52,921 nucleotides of DNA from an uncultured Veillonella sp. GTDB taxonomy: Bacteria > Bacillota > Negativicutes > Veillonellales > Veillonellaceae. Every line of letters begins with the position of its first letter. The first letter of the stretch is position 1. Both the position numbers and the translations under genes were made by a program. The DNA lies in assembly GCF_900545205.1 (NCBI RefSeq), contig NZ_UQYC01000002.1, positions 1 through 52,921 of the forward strand, in the 5' to 3' direction. This document shows positions 18,278 through 26,423 of the stretch, one piece after another. Under the pieces are notes generated by a model, which worked only from the letters and a program-made list of their open reading frames with translations, was not told the DNA's origin and searched no databases.

Positions 18278-18799
18278 TTATCCGTTAATATATAGATCAA
18301 TGCGCGCCAAGTGTTCGCTTTCAAGAACGGTGTCCACCGCGGTCAGATCCATCTTATCTACCGTACTGTTGTCTCGGCCAAATACGATAGGCCCTTTTAA
18401 CTTCTTGCCTTCTAGCAACATTGGCAACCATTGGCGGTCACCATCCCACATGTGTTTATAGGGAATTTCATCGATTTTTAGCCAGTGAGGCTCCATCTCG
18501 TCTGTTTCCTCTACATTGCCTGTGAAAGCACGCAAAAAGTACACATAACCTACATGTGTTAAGCTTTCATCAAAAGGAAATTGAAAATCAAAGACAGCCA
18601 CACATTCTAAATCTTCAGGGCGACCATGAAGTCCAGATTCCTCAAATAATTCGCGAATAGCACAGTCTCGGAAGCTTTCACCAGCCTCGAGTTTACCGCC
18701 AAATCCATTATATTTATCAGCCCCGAAACCACGTTTCTTACGACCTAGCAATATGCGATTTTGTTCATCAATGGGAAATACGAGCGTCGTCGGTTTCAT
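18278..18799 (-). CDS. MTH1-like NUDIX hydrolase (probable 8-oxo-dGTP diphosphatase)
   Basis: 173 residues. The complete NUDIX box is at residues 35-57 (GKLEAGES...RELFEESGL). The flanks resemble eukaryotic MTH1/NUDT1 rather than classical MutT: RILLGRKKRGFGADKYNGFGGK before the box (21 residues apart blocks LLGRKKRGFG and YNGFGGK), and DEMEPHWLKIDEIPYKHMW followed by WLPMLLEGKK after it. In MTH1 the Trp and paired Asp of this region bind the oxidised base. Expected to hydrolyse 8-oxo-dGTP and related oxidised purine nucleotides. 116 bp upstream of mutY on the same strand. About 17 residues longer at the C-terminus than MTH1. Confidence 0.85.
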   Translation of the reverse strand: MKPTTLVFPIDEQNRILLGRKKRGFGADKYNGFGGKLEAGESFRDCAIRELFEESGLHGRPEDLECVAVFDFQFPFDESLTHVGYVYFLRAFTGNVEETDEMEPHWLKIDEIPYKHMWDGDRQWLPMLLEGKKLKGPIVFGRDNSTVDKMDLTAVDTVLESEHLARIDLYING

Positions 18800-18913
18800 A
18801 AGGCCTCCTTTATCGTTAAAATAATACCCTATTATTATACCATTATTTCATGTACGAATGGGCTAATTATGGTATGATTAAGAGTATAGATTTTCTTACG
18901 AGGAAGGAGGCAC

Positions 18914-19690
18914 ATGATGAATAAACCACTACGATTTAACATCGCACTAGGGCGCACTAAGCCTGTTAATATTCGGAATGAAGAAGTGCGCTGCCCCTTC
19001 TGTGATCGTGCAAAATTAACGGATATCCTAGATACATCTGGTCATATCATATGGCTCATGAACAAATATCCTGTACTAGATAAAACATGGCCCACGGTTA
19101 TTATCGAAACAGAAACGGACGAAGGTGAATTTTCCACCTTGCCGGCTGATGAAGCGGCTCGTATTCTCCAATTCGGCCTTGATAAATGGCGCGAAACACG
19201 ACAACGGAAAGAATTCAAATCTGTATTATTCTTTAAAAACCATGGCTATATGTCCGGTGGTTCCATTCGTCATCCGCACAGCCAAATCATAGGCCTTGAA
19301 GATTACGATTACCACGAAGATATTACAGCTCAAAATATGGAAGGCTGGCTCTTACACGAGGATCAAGATGTGCGCATCACCTTGTCTACACAGCCCATCA
19401 TTGGCTTCTTTGAGTACAATATACGCTTTAAACCAGATGCACCTGTACGCTCCGTAGCGCTAAGATTACAACAAGTATTACGCTATGTATTGCGCAGCAT
19501 CGCCAACTATAGCCATTCCTATAACTATTTTGTATATAATCTTGAGGACGGCTACGACTATATCAAGGTTGTGGCACGTTATGTAACAACACCACTCTAT
19601 GTGGGCTACAAAATTCCTCAAACTTGTGACGAAGAGCGGGCTGCAAAAATCATCCAAGACATTGCACCGTACTTCCACGCCTCTAAATAG
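18914..19690 (+). CDS. GalT-like DUF4931 family protein
   Basis: 258 residues related to galactose-1-phosphate uridylyltransferases and the HIT fold. Visible features: CPFC zinc-type knuckle at about residues 28-31, and GGSIRHPHSQIIG near residue 120, which matches the HPHxQ nucleotidyl-transfer site of GalT. The GalT active site forms a uridylyl-histidine on the second His of its HPH motif; the equivalent HPH is present. The substrate is unknown, and gal genes are absent nearby. GGAGG lies 3 bp before the ATG at 18914 and 6 bp before a second ATG at 18917; the second may be the true start. Followed in the same direction by a phosphoesterase and a small protein. Confidence 0.75.
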   Translation: MMNKPLRFNIALGRTKPVNIRNEEVRCPFCDRAKLTDILDTSGHIIWLMNKYPVLDKTWPTVIIETETDEGEFSTLPADEAARILQFGLDKWRETRQRKEFKSVLFFKNHGYMSGGSIRHPHSQIIGLEDYDYHEDITAQNMEGWLLHEDQDVRITLSTQPIIGFFEYNIRFKPDAPVRSVALRLQQVLRYVLRSIANYSHSYNYFVYNLEDGYDYIKVVARYVTTPLYVGYKIPQTCDEERAAKIIQDIAPYFHASK

Positions 19691-19767
19691 TTTAATGATA
19701 CACATTTAATCTAAAGAGTTTTGATAATACATTTTTGTTCTAAATAGCTTTGAGTATATATTTGAAA
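19683..19767 (+). repeat. Three degenerate 28-29 bp tandem repeats between two genes
   Basis: Units begin CTAAATAGTTT (19683), CTAAAGAGTTT (19711) and CTAAATAGCTT (19740) and each ends in an A/T-rich ACATTT-like tail. The first unit contains the stop codon of the GalT-like gene and the third runs up to the ribosome site of the next gene. Confidence 0.6.
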
Positions 19768-19775
19768 GGATATTT

Positions 19776-20588
19776 ATGAAAGTATTTGCCATCGGCGATC
19801 TCCATCTATCTGGCAATCCTCCGACGAAGCCGATGGATATTTTTGGTCCCCACTGGGATAATCACTGGAGCCGCATCAAAGAAGATTGGATGACCCGTGT
19901 AACAGACGAAGATATAGTCTTTCTCGTAGGTGACATGAGTTGGGCCCTTCGCCTCGATGAAGCGGCTTGCGACTTACAAGAAATTGCCTCCATGCCGGGC
20001 AAGAAATATATGATCCGCGGCAACCACGACTACTGGTGGGCCTCTGCCAACAAGATGCGAAACCTCATGGGCGATGCTATCACCTTCTTACAAGGTCATG
20101 GTACAGCACAGCTTATTCAAACAGCAGAAGGTCCACGCATCATTGCCTTTGGTGGCACACGCGCTTACCTCTGCCCTGGAGACTCCCATTTCACACCTGA
20201 AACAGACCAATCCATTTACGATAGAGAACTGATGCGCACCGAAGCAGCACTGCAAGAAATGGATAAAGCTATAGAAACACTAATAGAATCATTCGAATCA
20301 GAAACAAACTTGGATACTACGGACTCTGATAAAAACAATCCACCAACTATAGATATAGACAAGATACCAGTAACAAAAATCCTATTGTTACACTATCCGC
20401 CATTCAATGAATCCAACACGCCTTCCGGTTTTACGGATCTCATGGAGACATACAATGTAGATATGTGCATCTTTGGACATTTACACGACCAAATATCCTT
20501 TAAACGTATTCCAAAGGAGTTTGGATCCACCAAATTAGAGCTCGTATCTGCAGACTATCTAGACTTTAGACTGAAAGAAATTATGTAA
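19776..20588 (+). CDS. Calcineurin-like metallophosphoesterase (COG1768-type)
   Basis: 270 residues, soluble. Metal-binding motifs: AIGDLHLS (D-x-H, residues 6-9), FLVGDMSWAL (G-D), MIRGNHDYWW (GNHD), LLLHYPPFN (H) and CIFGHLHDQ (G-H-x-H). This pattern fits the COG1768 predicted phosphohydrolases of Firmicutes. An acidic, low-complexity insertion (about residues 165-195) lies between the GNHD and LHYPP motifs. Start follows GAAAGGA. Sits 85 bp after the GalT-like gene and 9 bp before a 76-residue gene. Substrate unknown. Confidence 0.83.
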   Translation: MKVFAIGDLHLSGNPPTKPMDIFGPHWDNHWSRIKEDWMTRVTDEDIVFLVGDMSWALRLDEAACDLQEIASMPGKKYMIRGNHDYWWASANKMRNLMGDAITFLQGHGTAQLIQTAEGPRIIAFGGTRAYLCPGDSHFTPETDQSIYDRELMRTEAALQEMDKAIETLIESFESETNLDTTDSDKNNPPTIDIDKIPVTKILLLHYPPFNESNTPSGFTDLMETYNVDMCIFGHLHDQISFKRIPKEFGSTKLELVSADYLDFRLKEIM

Positions 20589-20597
20589 GGAGAGACC

Positions 20598-20828
20598 ATG
20601 AGTCGCATTCATAAAGAACATTTACAAGCGGGGTATATTTTTGGTGATACTATAAACCAAGAATATATTTACTTGCCCTCTGGTGAGGTAGGTACTGACC
20701 ATCCTTTGGCAGTTCTGGAAACACCGACAAAGCGTGAGGACATTACATTGGACGAAGCAGTCCACATGATTGACACCCTTACGTTAAAACGTTGTAGCCA
20801 TCCTACACTAGGAAAAAAATCATTTTAA
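20598..20828 (+). CDS. Small protein of unknown function
   Basis: 76 residues behind AAGGAGAG, 9 bp after the phosphoesterase stop, so translationally linked. No membrane segment; polar with a conserved-looking centre (IYLPSGEVGTDHPL) and a Lys-rich end. Not recognised. A terminator follows directly, making it the last gene of the unit. Confidence 0.65.
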   Translation: MSRIHKEHLQAGYIFGDTINQEYIYLPSGEVGTDHPLAVLETPTKREDITLDEAVHMIDTLTLKRCSHPTLGKKSF

Positions 20829-20851
20829 TACTATAATGGCACTAACAAATT

Positions 20852-20880
20852 AAGCGGGTAGATATCTACCCGCTTTTTGT
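20852..20880 (+). terminator. Terminator of the GalT-like/phosphoesterase unit
   Basis: 24-nt perfect palindrome AAGCGGGTAGAT/ATCTACCCGCTT followed by TTTG; lies between convergent genes. Confidence 0.88.
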
Positions 20881-20917
20881 ATAGACTTATACAGTTTTTA
20901 GATATTCTATAAAAAGA

Positions 20918-21898
20918 TTATCCCAAGAAGCCACCATGGCCCATTCGAATACAATCTTCTTTTGTGATTTCATCGTCTGCTACAAGGCGTGGTAAGATTT
21001 CGTCGAAAGCAGTCGGTTTGCTGAATAATACACCGCCTGGAACGCCGAGGATTGGTGTACCATCTGCGCAGTATGCAATACAAACCATGGAGCCTGGCAA
21101 TACAGGTAAACCATAAGTCACTACCCGATCTGCATAGCGTTTAATGGCCCCTGGTGTTAAATCGTCTGGGTCAACGCTCATGCCACCAGTACAGAAAATA
21201 ATATCAGCGCCAGCTTGTTTTACCTTGTCGATAGCCGCCACGATATCGTCTGTATTATCTGTTACAATTTCATGAGCTACTTTTTTTACACCGAATTCAA
21301 CACAACGTTCTTCAATGATTGGGGTGAAAGCATCTTTAATGCGGCCTTCAAATACTTCGGAACCTGTAGTAACGATACCCATTGTTTTGCGTACGAATGG
21401 TTTTACATTGAGTAAAGGATGACCATTAGCGATTTTCTTCGCATCTTCTACTTGTTGTTCCTCTAACAATAATGGAATACAACGCATGCCTGCTAATTTA
21501 TCACCTGCTTTCACAGGTGTATTATTAAATCTTGTTACGATGGTAAGCTCGCCAATGCTATTAATAGCATGTAGTCGCTCTACATCTACTTTAAAGAGGC
21601 CATCTACGTCTGCAATGGCTTCGATTTTACCTTGCGCCATAGGTCCGTCATGCATATTTTCACCGCCTGCCATATCGTACAAGGCACGCGCCACATCCTC
21701 TTCGTGTAAGAAGCCTTCATCTTCAGGCTCCATAACAAAGATATGCTCTTTACCAAGATCTAGTAATTTTGGAATATCCTCTTCCGTAATCGCATGGCCA
21801 CGGCGGAACGGCGTATCTTTCACCTCGCCGATAACAATACGTACTAAATCATGTATTAATGCATGCCCTACAGCATCTTGTGTTCTAATGGATTTCAT
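20918..21898 (-). CDS. Molybdopterin-binding protein (MoeA/MogA-like domain)
   Basis: 326 residues. The C-terminal part is a MoCF-biosynthesis fold: GIVTTGSEVFEGRI (residues about 172-185), TDNTDDIVAAI, DIIFCTGGMSVDPDD and PILGVPGG, the molybdopterin-binding glycines of MoeA, MogA and CinA-type proteins. The N-terminal 160 residues are a separate domain not matching full MoeA. Such stand-alone proteins accompany molybdenum hydroxylase genes in clostridia, but no such enzyme lies nearby. Start at 21898 after GGGGAAAG. Five 25-bp tandem repeats occupy its leader. Confidence 0.8.
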   Translation of the reverse strand: MKSIRTQDAVGHALIHDLVRIVIGEVKDTPFRRGHAITEEDIPKLLDLGKEHIFVMEPEDEGFLHEEDVARALYDMAGGENMHDGPMAQGKIEAIADVDGLFKVDVERLHAINSIGELTIVTRFNNTPVKAGDKLAGMRCIPLLLEEQQVEDAKKIANGHPLLNVKPFVRKTMGIVTTGSEVFEGRIKDAFTPIIEERCVEFGVKKVAHEIVTDNTDDIVAAIDKVKQAGADIIFCTGGMSVDPDDLTPGAIKRYADRVVTYGLPVLPGSMVCIAYCADGTPILGVPGGVLFSKPTAFDEILPRLVADDEITKEDCIRMGHGGFLG

Positions 21899-21910
21899 TT
21901 CTTTCCCCTT

Positions 21911-22035
21911 TAATTCAAAATTCTATGTCATATATTGAATTCTAAATTCTACTCACATATTAATTTCTAAAGTCTGCTCAAGTATTAAATTCTAAATTCT
22001 TCTCAAATGTTAAATTCTGAATTCTATACAATGTA
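21911..22035. repeat. Five 25-bp degenerate tandem repeats in the leader of the molybdopterin-binding gene
   Basis: Units start at 21911, 21936, 21961, 21986 and 22011, each exactly 25 bp; units 2, 3 and 4 agree at 20-21 of 25 positions pairwise, unit 5 at 17 and unit 1 after a one-base slip. Consensus begins TAAATTCTAAATTCT and ends in CTCAAATAT-like sequence. The array starts 12 bp upstream of the start codon. Confidence 0.8.
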
Positions 22036-22186
22036 TGTTATAACAACAAAATGTATCTAATCCTATTCTGAATATCTTACAAATTGGTTTATAAATATAT
22101 TCCGAATAAGACCTAAATAGTCTTATGTAGTAATCATATAAAAATGGCTTTATTTACGCTGTAACTCAAGTCACCTTATTTGTTAA

Positions 22187-22567
22187 TTAGATTGTACAGA
22201 GTATACGCGCAAGTAGTACACCCACCCAGCAAAGGATTAAGCCCCCTACAACTTGTACAAAGCCATAGAATAAAGCTTGTACATAGGACTCAGACATCAT
22301 TAGTTGTAGCATTTCAAAAGCAAAGGTAGAGAAGGTTGTAAAGGCACCTAGTCCACCTACAACTAGGAAAAATCTAGCCCATTGTGGTAAATCTGGCTTT
22401 TGCATGTAAAGCCCTAAAACGAGGCCAATAATGAGGCAACCGATGAGGTTTACTACGACCGTGCCATACGGAAAAGAGCTCACCTTTGTCATAACCCATT
22501 CACCAAGAGTCATACGACATAATGCTCCAATGGCCCCACCGAGGGCAACTGCAATGTATTTTTCCAT
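22187..22567 (-). CDS. crcB: Fluoride ion exporter CrcB/FluC
   Basis: 126 residues with four membrane helices. Family motifs: GGAIGALCRM near residue 10, FPYGTVVVNLIGC near residue 33 and GGLGAFTTFSTFAFE near residue 71, the last holding the phenylalanine box and the TTFSTF track for fluoride. FluC is an inner-membrane dual-topology dimer that lets fluoride leave the cell. Many Firmicutes encode two unequal copies side by side; only one is seen here. The gene begins after GAGGAGG. No fluoride riboswitch could be recognised upstream. Confidence 0.93.
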   Translation of the reverse strand: MEKYIAVALGGAIGALCRMTLGEWVMTKVSSFPYGTVVVNLIGCLIIGLVLGLYMQKPDLPQWARFFLVVGGLGAFTTFSTFAFEMLQLMMSESYVQALFYGFVQVVGGLILCWVGVLLARILCTI

Positions 22568-22719
22568 ATTGCCTCCTCTACTTACAGTACTATCCTACGA
22601 CTTTCACAATACGTGTAATTATCTGAAATATCCGATAATTATCTAGTTTTCTATATTAGTCAATCACCAACAGTCTCAGTATACTATATTTAGAGAGCAG
22701 GGAAAAGGAAGGAATCCCT

Positions 22720-23109
22720 ATGAAATCTGCATCGACACCTCTAACTGAGCTACGAATCAACACCTATGAAGATCCGGTCTTACAGCATCAGTATGTTTGT
22801 TTAGGCCATAAAATTGCCCATATTCGCATATCTCTAAACATGTCTCAATATGAGCTAGCACACCACGTGGGCATTAGCCGCAGTTATTTAAGCAAGCTAG
22901 AATGTGGCACAGGTATATCTGGCATGTCCTTAGAGATTTTATTTAAAATCGCTGAAGCATTCCAAATTGACGCAGCACAACTCGTAAGGCTGCGCATCGT
23001 AGATTATAAAAGCTGTAATGCGCATCTTTCATCACACTACAAACGATTAGAATTTCTAAGTCATACACGTAACAATACACCAGCAAAAGCTGATTCAAAG
23101 CTAAGCTAA
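22720..23109 (+). CDS. XRE-family helix-turn-helix regulator
   Basis: 129 residues. An HTH_3 domain fills residues 28-82, with the helix-turn-helix at MSQYELAHHVGISRSYLSKLE. The N-terminal 27 and C-terminal 40 residues are polar and not recognised; no ligand domain. Divergent from crcB with 152 bp between the start codons, containing a TATACT (22680-22685) pointing towards this gene. A role in regulating itself or crcB is possible but unproven. Confidence 0.85.
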   Translation: MKSASTPLTELRINTYEDPVLQHQYVCLGHKIAHIRISLNMSQYELAHHVGISRSYLSKLECGTGISGMSLEILFKIAEAFQIDAAQLVRLRIVDYKSCNAHLSSHYKRLEFLSHTRNNTPAKADSKLS

Positions 23110-23148
23110 GTTAAATTAAATTAATTAAATACAGTAAACATCTACTAC

Positions 23149-23177
23149 ATAAAAAGCTCCGCCAATAGCGGAGCCTT
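23149..23177 (-). terminator. Terminator of the GntR regulator gene
   Basis: Stem AAAGCTCCGC / GCGGAGC(C)TTT with a 5-nt loop and five T on the minus strand; lies between convergent genes and may serve both. Confidence 0.82.
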
Positions 23178-23203
23178 TCATATAGCATGCCCAACAAAAG
23201 GCA

Positions 23204-23911
23204 TTATACTTCATTAAGTTTTTTATGTTGTACCTCTGCATTTGCTTTTTTGAAGATAAATGCATTGTTAATGTGCTGACGCATAGCAGTTTCTGCGGCT
23301 ACTTCATCATGACGCTCAATGGCATCTACGATATGATCATGTTCATCGTCGCAATCATGGGTACGCACTGCATTAAAGGAGCTAATATACATATCGCGAT
23401 TAACGCGTTCACGGAAGCTTGCAAGGTATTCTACAACGCGTTCATTACCAGAGTAATGAGCGATCATTGTATGGAATCGACTGTTTACTTCAACACGTTC
23501 TGTAGCATCTTCGATTTCATGCATTTCTTTACAAATCTCACGTAATTCTTTAATTTGTTCATCTGTAGCATGACGTGCACAAAGTCTTGCACCAAGGCCT
23601 TCCATTACTTCACGCACTTGATACAATGCAATGATTTCCTCTGGTGTATCAGACTTTACAGTAACGCCCTTCCAAGGAACAATCACTACGAGATTATCTT
23701 TCGCCAATTTACGGAATGCTTCACGCACAGGTGTAGCGCTCACTTGCAATTGCTCTGCAATTTTTACTTCGTTAAGCTTTTCTTGCGGCATCAATTCGCC
23801 TGTTAAGATAGCTGTTTTTAATGTCAAATAAACTTGTTCACTAAGAGGTAATCTTTCAATAGAGTCCACCGCGGACAATTTGTATTTATCTTTAGAATCT
23901 TGTCGTCCCAT
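23204..23911 (-). CDS. GntR-family regulator, FadR subfamily (FCD domain)
   Basis: 235 residues. N-terminal winged helix (residues about 20-85) with the GntR pattern LNEVKIAEQLQVSATPVREAFRKL; C-terminal all-helical FCD ligand domain with metal-binding-type residues (FHTMIAHYSGN near 145 and DEHDHIVDAI, H near 215). FCD regulators sense small organic acids such as lactate, gluconate or acyl-CoA. The target operon is unknown; a palindrome fitting its expected operator lies in its own promoter (23978-23997). A lactate-responsive LutR-like role is conceivable since lutABC is present, but the distance is 17 kb and this is inference. Confidence 0.9.
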   Translation of the reverse strand: MGRQDSKDKYKLSAVDSIERLPLSEQVYLTLKTAILTGELMPQEKLNEVKIAEQLQVSATPVREAFRKLAKDNLVVIVPWKGVTVKSDTPEEIIALYQVREVMEGLGARLCARHATDEQIKELREICKEMHEIEDATERVEVNSRFHTMIAHYSGNERVVEYLASFRERVNRDMYISSFNAVRTHDCDDEHDHIVDAIERHDEVAAETAMRQHINNAFIFKKANAEVQHKKLNEV

Positions 23912-23977
23912 TACTATCCCCTAACCTTATGGCCCGTTATATCTTTCATACTTTCAAAGAACGGCTAAAATGAGTAT

Positions 23978-23997
23978 AATATATTGTGCAATATATT
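23978..23997. promoter_or_regulatory. Perfect 9-2-9 palindrome, candidate GntR operator
   Basis: AATATATTGTGCAATATATT: arms of nine bases around a central TG. It overlaps the spacer and -10 (TATACT, minus strand, 23973-23978) of the probable gntR promoter, as expected for autorepression. Confidence 0.55.
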
Positions 23998-24012
23998 TTA
24001 TTTTGAATAAAT

Positions 24013-24040
24013 ATGTCATATGTGATTAAGTGCATATAAT
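24013..24040 (+). promoter_or_regulatory. Candidate promoter of the lipid kinase gene
   Basis: ATGTCA (24013-24018), 16-bp spacer, perfect TATAAT (24035-24040); start codon 84 bp downstream of the -10. Confidence 0.45.
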
Positions 24041-24124
24041 ACAATTATAGAGCCCATATCTAAGACTGTCAATTTACGATAGATAATAGCTATATCTCAT
24101 TTTTGAAAGTAAGGAAGTTATACC

Positions 24125-25066
24125 ATGAGCCGTTGTTTGGTAATCATAAACCCTGTATCGGGTGGCGGTGCGGCGCGCCGTTATGCCCTCGATTTACAAT
24201 GGAAATTGAGCACCTTATTCGAAACGATTGAGGTCAAGTTCACCACCGGTGAAGGAGATGCTACACGTTTTGCAAAGGATGCTTGCGAACGCGGATTCGA
24301 TGCTGTATTCTGCATGGGCGGTGACGGCACCGTAAATGAAACCGTAAACGGTATTGCCCAAGGGGGCTTCAAATCTACCTTTGGTTTTATACCAGTAGGT
24401 ACTGTTAACGATATGTCTCGTGCCCTTGGCATTCACCAAAACCCAACACAAGCAATCAAACGAATTGATATCAATCAAACTCGTACCATTGATATCGGTC
24501 GTTGCAATGATAAATATTTCTGCAACAATATCGCAGCCGGTGTTATTCCAAAGGTAATCGAAGAGGTTACCCCAAAGGAAAAAAGCATTTTAGGCCCACT
24601 CGCCTACTTCTTGCGCGCAGGCCAAGCATTGTTCACAACGAAGGACTACACATATCGCATCCAAACAGAGAACGATGATTTTATCTGTAAATCACCGCTC
24701 GTGTTAGCATTGCTTACCAATGTAGTATCTAGCTTTGAACGCTTTATGCCAGAAGCCTCTGTAGACGATGGCTATATGCGTATCATCATCTTTAAGGAAT
24801 ACTTCATCCTCGATATCCTAAGCGTACTACCACTCATCATCAGTGGCGCCATCTATAATTCCCGTTATACAACAACACTAACTGTAAAAAAAGCTCATAT
24901 TGAACTATTATCTAATATCGGTGATTTACCTACTAATATGGACGGCGATCAAGGTCCATCCATGCCAGTAGATATCGAAGTATTGCCGCGTGTACTAAAA
25001 GTATTCGCACCAGCAAAACACAAAAAGAAAAAGGCTTTGAATTTGCCTATATTACCGCATATATAA
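24125..25066 (+). CDS. Diacylglycerol/lipid kinase (YegS/BmrU/DagK family)
   Basis: 313 residues. The nucleotide-binding motif CMGGDGTVNE is at residues 63-72 and the preceding NPVSGGGAARR (residues 9-19) is the first glycine-rich loop of the diacylglycerol kinase catalytic domain; TVNDMSRALGI near residue 100 continues it. The family phosphorylates diacylglycerol or related lipids at the inner face of the membrane, recycling diacylglycerol to phosphatidate. The C-terminal end is basic (KHKKKKAL), which may help membrane binding. Start after GTAAGGAAG. Single gene with its own terminator, into whose T-tract an insertion sequence has landed. Confidence 0.88.
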   Translation: MSRCLVIINPVSGGGAARRYALDLQWKLSTLFETIEVKFTTGEGDATRFAKDACERGFDAVFCMGGDGTVNETVNGIAQGGFKSTFGFIPVGTVNDMSRALGIHQNPTQAIKRIDINQTRTIDIGRCNDKYFCNNIAAGVIPKVIEEVTPKEKSILGPLAYFLRAGQALFTTKDYTYRIQTENDDFICKSPLVLALLTNVVSSFERFMPEASVDDGYMRIIIFKEYFILDILSVLPLIISGAIYNSRYTTTLTVKKAHIELLSNIGDLPTNMDGDQGPSMPVDIEVLPRVLKVFAPAKHKKKKALNLPILPHI

Positions 25067-25070
25067 CACA

Positions 25071-25106
25071 AAAGCTCTCTATCCAAGGATAGAGAGCTTT
25101 TTTATG
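25071..25106 (+). terminator. Lipid kinase terminator, target of the insertion sequence
   Basis: Perfect 14-bp stem AAAGCTCTCTATCC / GGATAGAGAGCTTT, AA loop and six T. The left target duplication TTTTTATG forms its tail. Confidence 0.92.
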
Positions 25107-25134
25107 GGGTTATAGGACAAAACGTGTTGGTACT

Positions 25135-26271
25135 TTAATCCCAATCATTGAAAGATAATTTGTCATAGTTATGCAAATCACCCCAAGAAATGGCATCTCC
25201 CCAAGTTGGAATTATGCCTTGAAGTTGGGCTCTTTCATTCATAGAACTATATATTTTAGAAATACTTGCATCAGTTGGCATTACCTTAAGTATTTCTTTT
25301 GCAGAAAGCGGTCTTGGTGAGTGTAAATAACACCACCAAAAGACCGCTTTTATACGTTTTTCTACAGACATTCCTCGATGGTAACGCAATAAACGTCTGA
25401 GTTGTGCGTTTACTCCGCCTTCAATAGGGTTATTAGTCCTCGGACATTCTTTATCCAACACCAATGTTTCATCTAAATATCGAAACATTGTCTCTGTATT
25501 AATTAATACCACTAGAGAGTTATAGGCTTTTAGTAATCGTTCATGCGTAGCTCTTAAATTATCATTACTATCACGTGTCATTTCACTTAGAAACTCTTTA
25601 AAAGTCACCCTCCAATTAAATAATTGTTGAATCCATATTTTTGCATCTTCCTGTGTTTTTACGTTATATAAATCGCTTGCTAAATCTTTTAACATAATGC
25701 CTGCTAATGTCTTAGGCCGCCTAGTAGTGTAACGATGTACTTGCCATACGGCATGAACAATACAACGTTGAAGCTTGGCGGTACGCCAAACTTTTTTTAA
25801 TGCTTTTCTAAGACCAGGTCCACCATCAGAAACGACCACAATGGGGGTCGCTATTCGCTGCATAAGAGCTTGCCATGAGCGAGACTGTTCTGACCTACAT
25901 AAATACCACCCCAATACATATTCACCATCATAACAGATCAAAATACAAGCTTTTTTAGCTAAGTAAATACCATCAACGAATACCACATCTCTCGAGGTTT
26001 CAATTTTGGGCGGCATAGGCCATATTTGCCAGAAATCCGCTATCTGTCTACGAAATGTACGGCCCTGCCCAGGCATGTCCTGTTATGTTTCTTTACTAAA
26101 TAACCAATTTAGAAATCGATGAAAACATTTAGTAGTATTATCAATAGTTTGTGTAAAGGTGATGTTACACTGCTTACAATGCCATCGTTGTGATCCAGCT
26201 TTAGTTTTCCCATATTTTTGACAAGAAAATCCACAATTTATACATCTTACCAGCATGATTATTCCCTCCAC
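25135..26271 (-). pseudogene. IS1249-type transposase interrupted by one in-frame stop
   Basis: Reading from 26271: a zinc-ribbon segment (CINCGFSCQKYGKTKAG...WHCKQC, two CxxC pairs) ends at a TAA at 26083-26085; the same frame continues without a shift as QDMPGQGRTFRR and runs to 25135. Known relatives read KxTQxxMPGQGR here, so the TAA most simply replaces a CAA glutamine codon by one C-to-T change. The rest is complete: catalytic residues are expected in VFVDGIYL, VVVSDGGPG and NNPIEGGVNAQLR (DDE). The downstream ATG at 26076 has no clear ribosome site, so a functional enzyme is unlikely unless the stop is read through. Confidence 0.88.
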
Positions 26272-26342
26272 TTAGAACACGATTTTCTAAGAAGATATAA
26301 CCTTATTGAAGCCAGTAAAATCAAGGATTTTGGGACTTTTTA

Positions 26343-26358
26343 CCAACACATTTTGTCC
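26343..26358. repeat. Internal second copy of the IS terminal repeat
   Basis: CCAACACATTTTGTCC matches 15 of 16 bases of the inner part of the right terminal repeat (26432 onwards), in the same orientation, about 90 bp inside the IS. Confidence 0.7.
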
Positions 26359-26390
26359 ACCCTCTAAGTTTATCAAAAGAACTTAAAATA

Positions 26391-26423
26391 GCGATGGAGC
26401 CAGTAATTTACTGGCTCCATCGC
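26391..26423. repeat. 33-nt perfect palindrome at the right end of the IS
   Basis: GCGATGGAGCCAGTAA (26391-26406) pairs fully with 26408-26423 around one central base. It lies upstream of the transposase between the two TIR copies; no T-tract follows on the minus strand, so it is not a typical terminator. Confidence 0.8.

Noticed and set aside
22568..22719. Fluoride riboswitch upstream of crcB
   Set aside because: The required GGCGATGG and CTGATGGCNCCTAC-like elements are absent on the minus strand; only a plain leader with a ribosome site is seen.
26083..26085. Programmed readthrough or recoding of the transposase stop
   Set aside because: No stimulating pseudoknot was recognised next to the TAA, and relatives have an ordinary codon here; a plain nonsense mutation is simpler.
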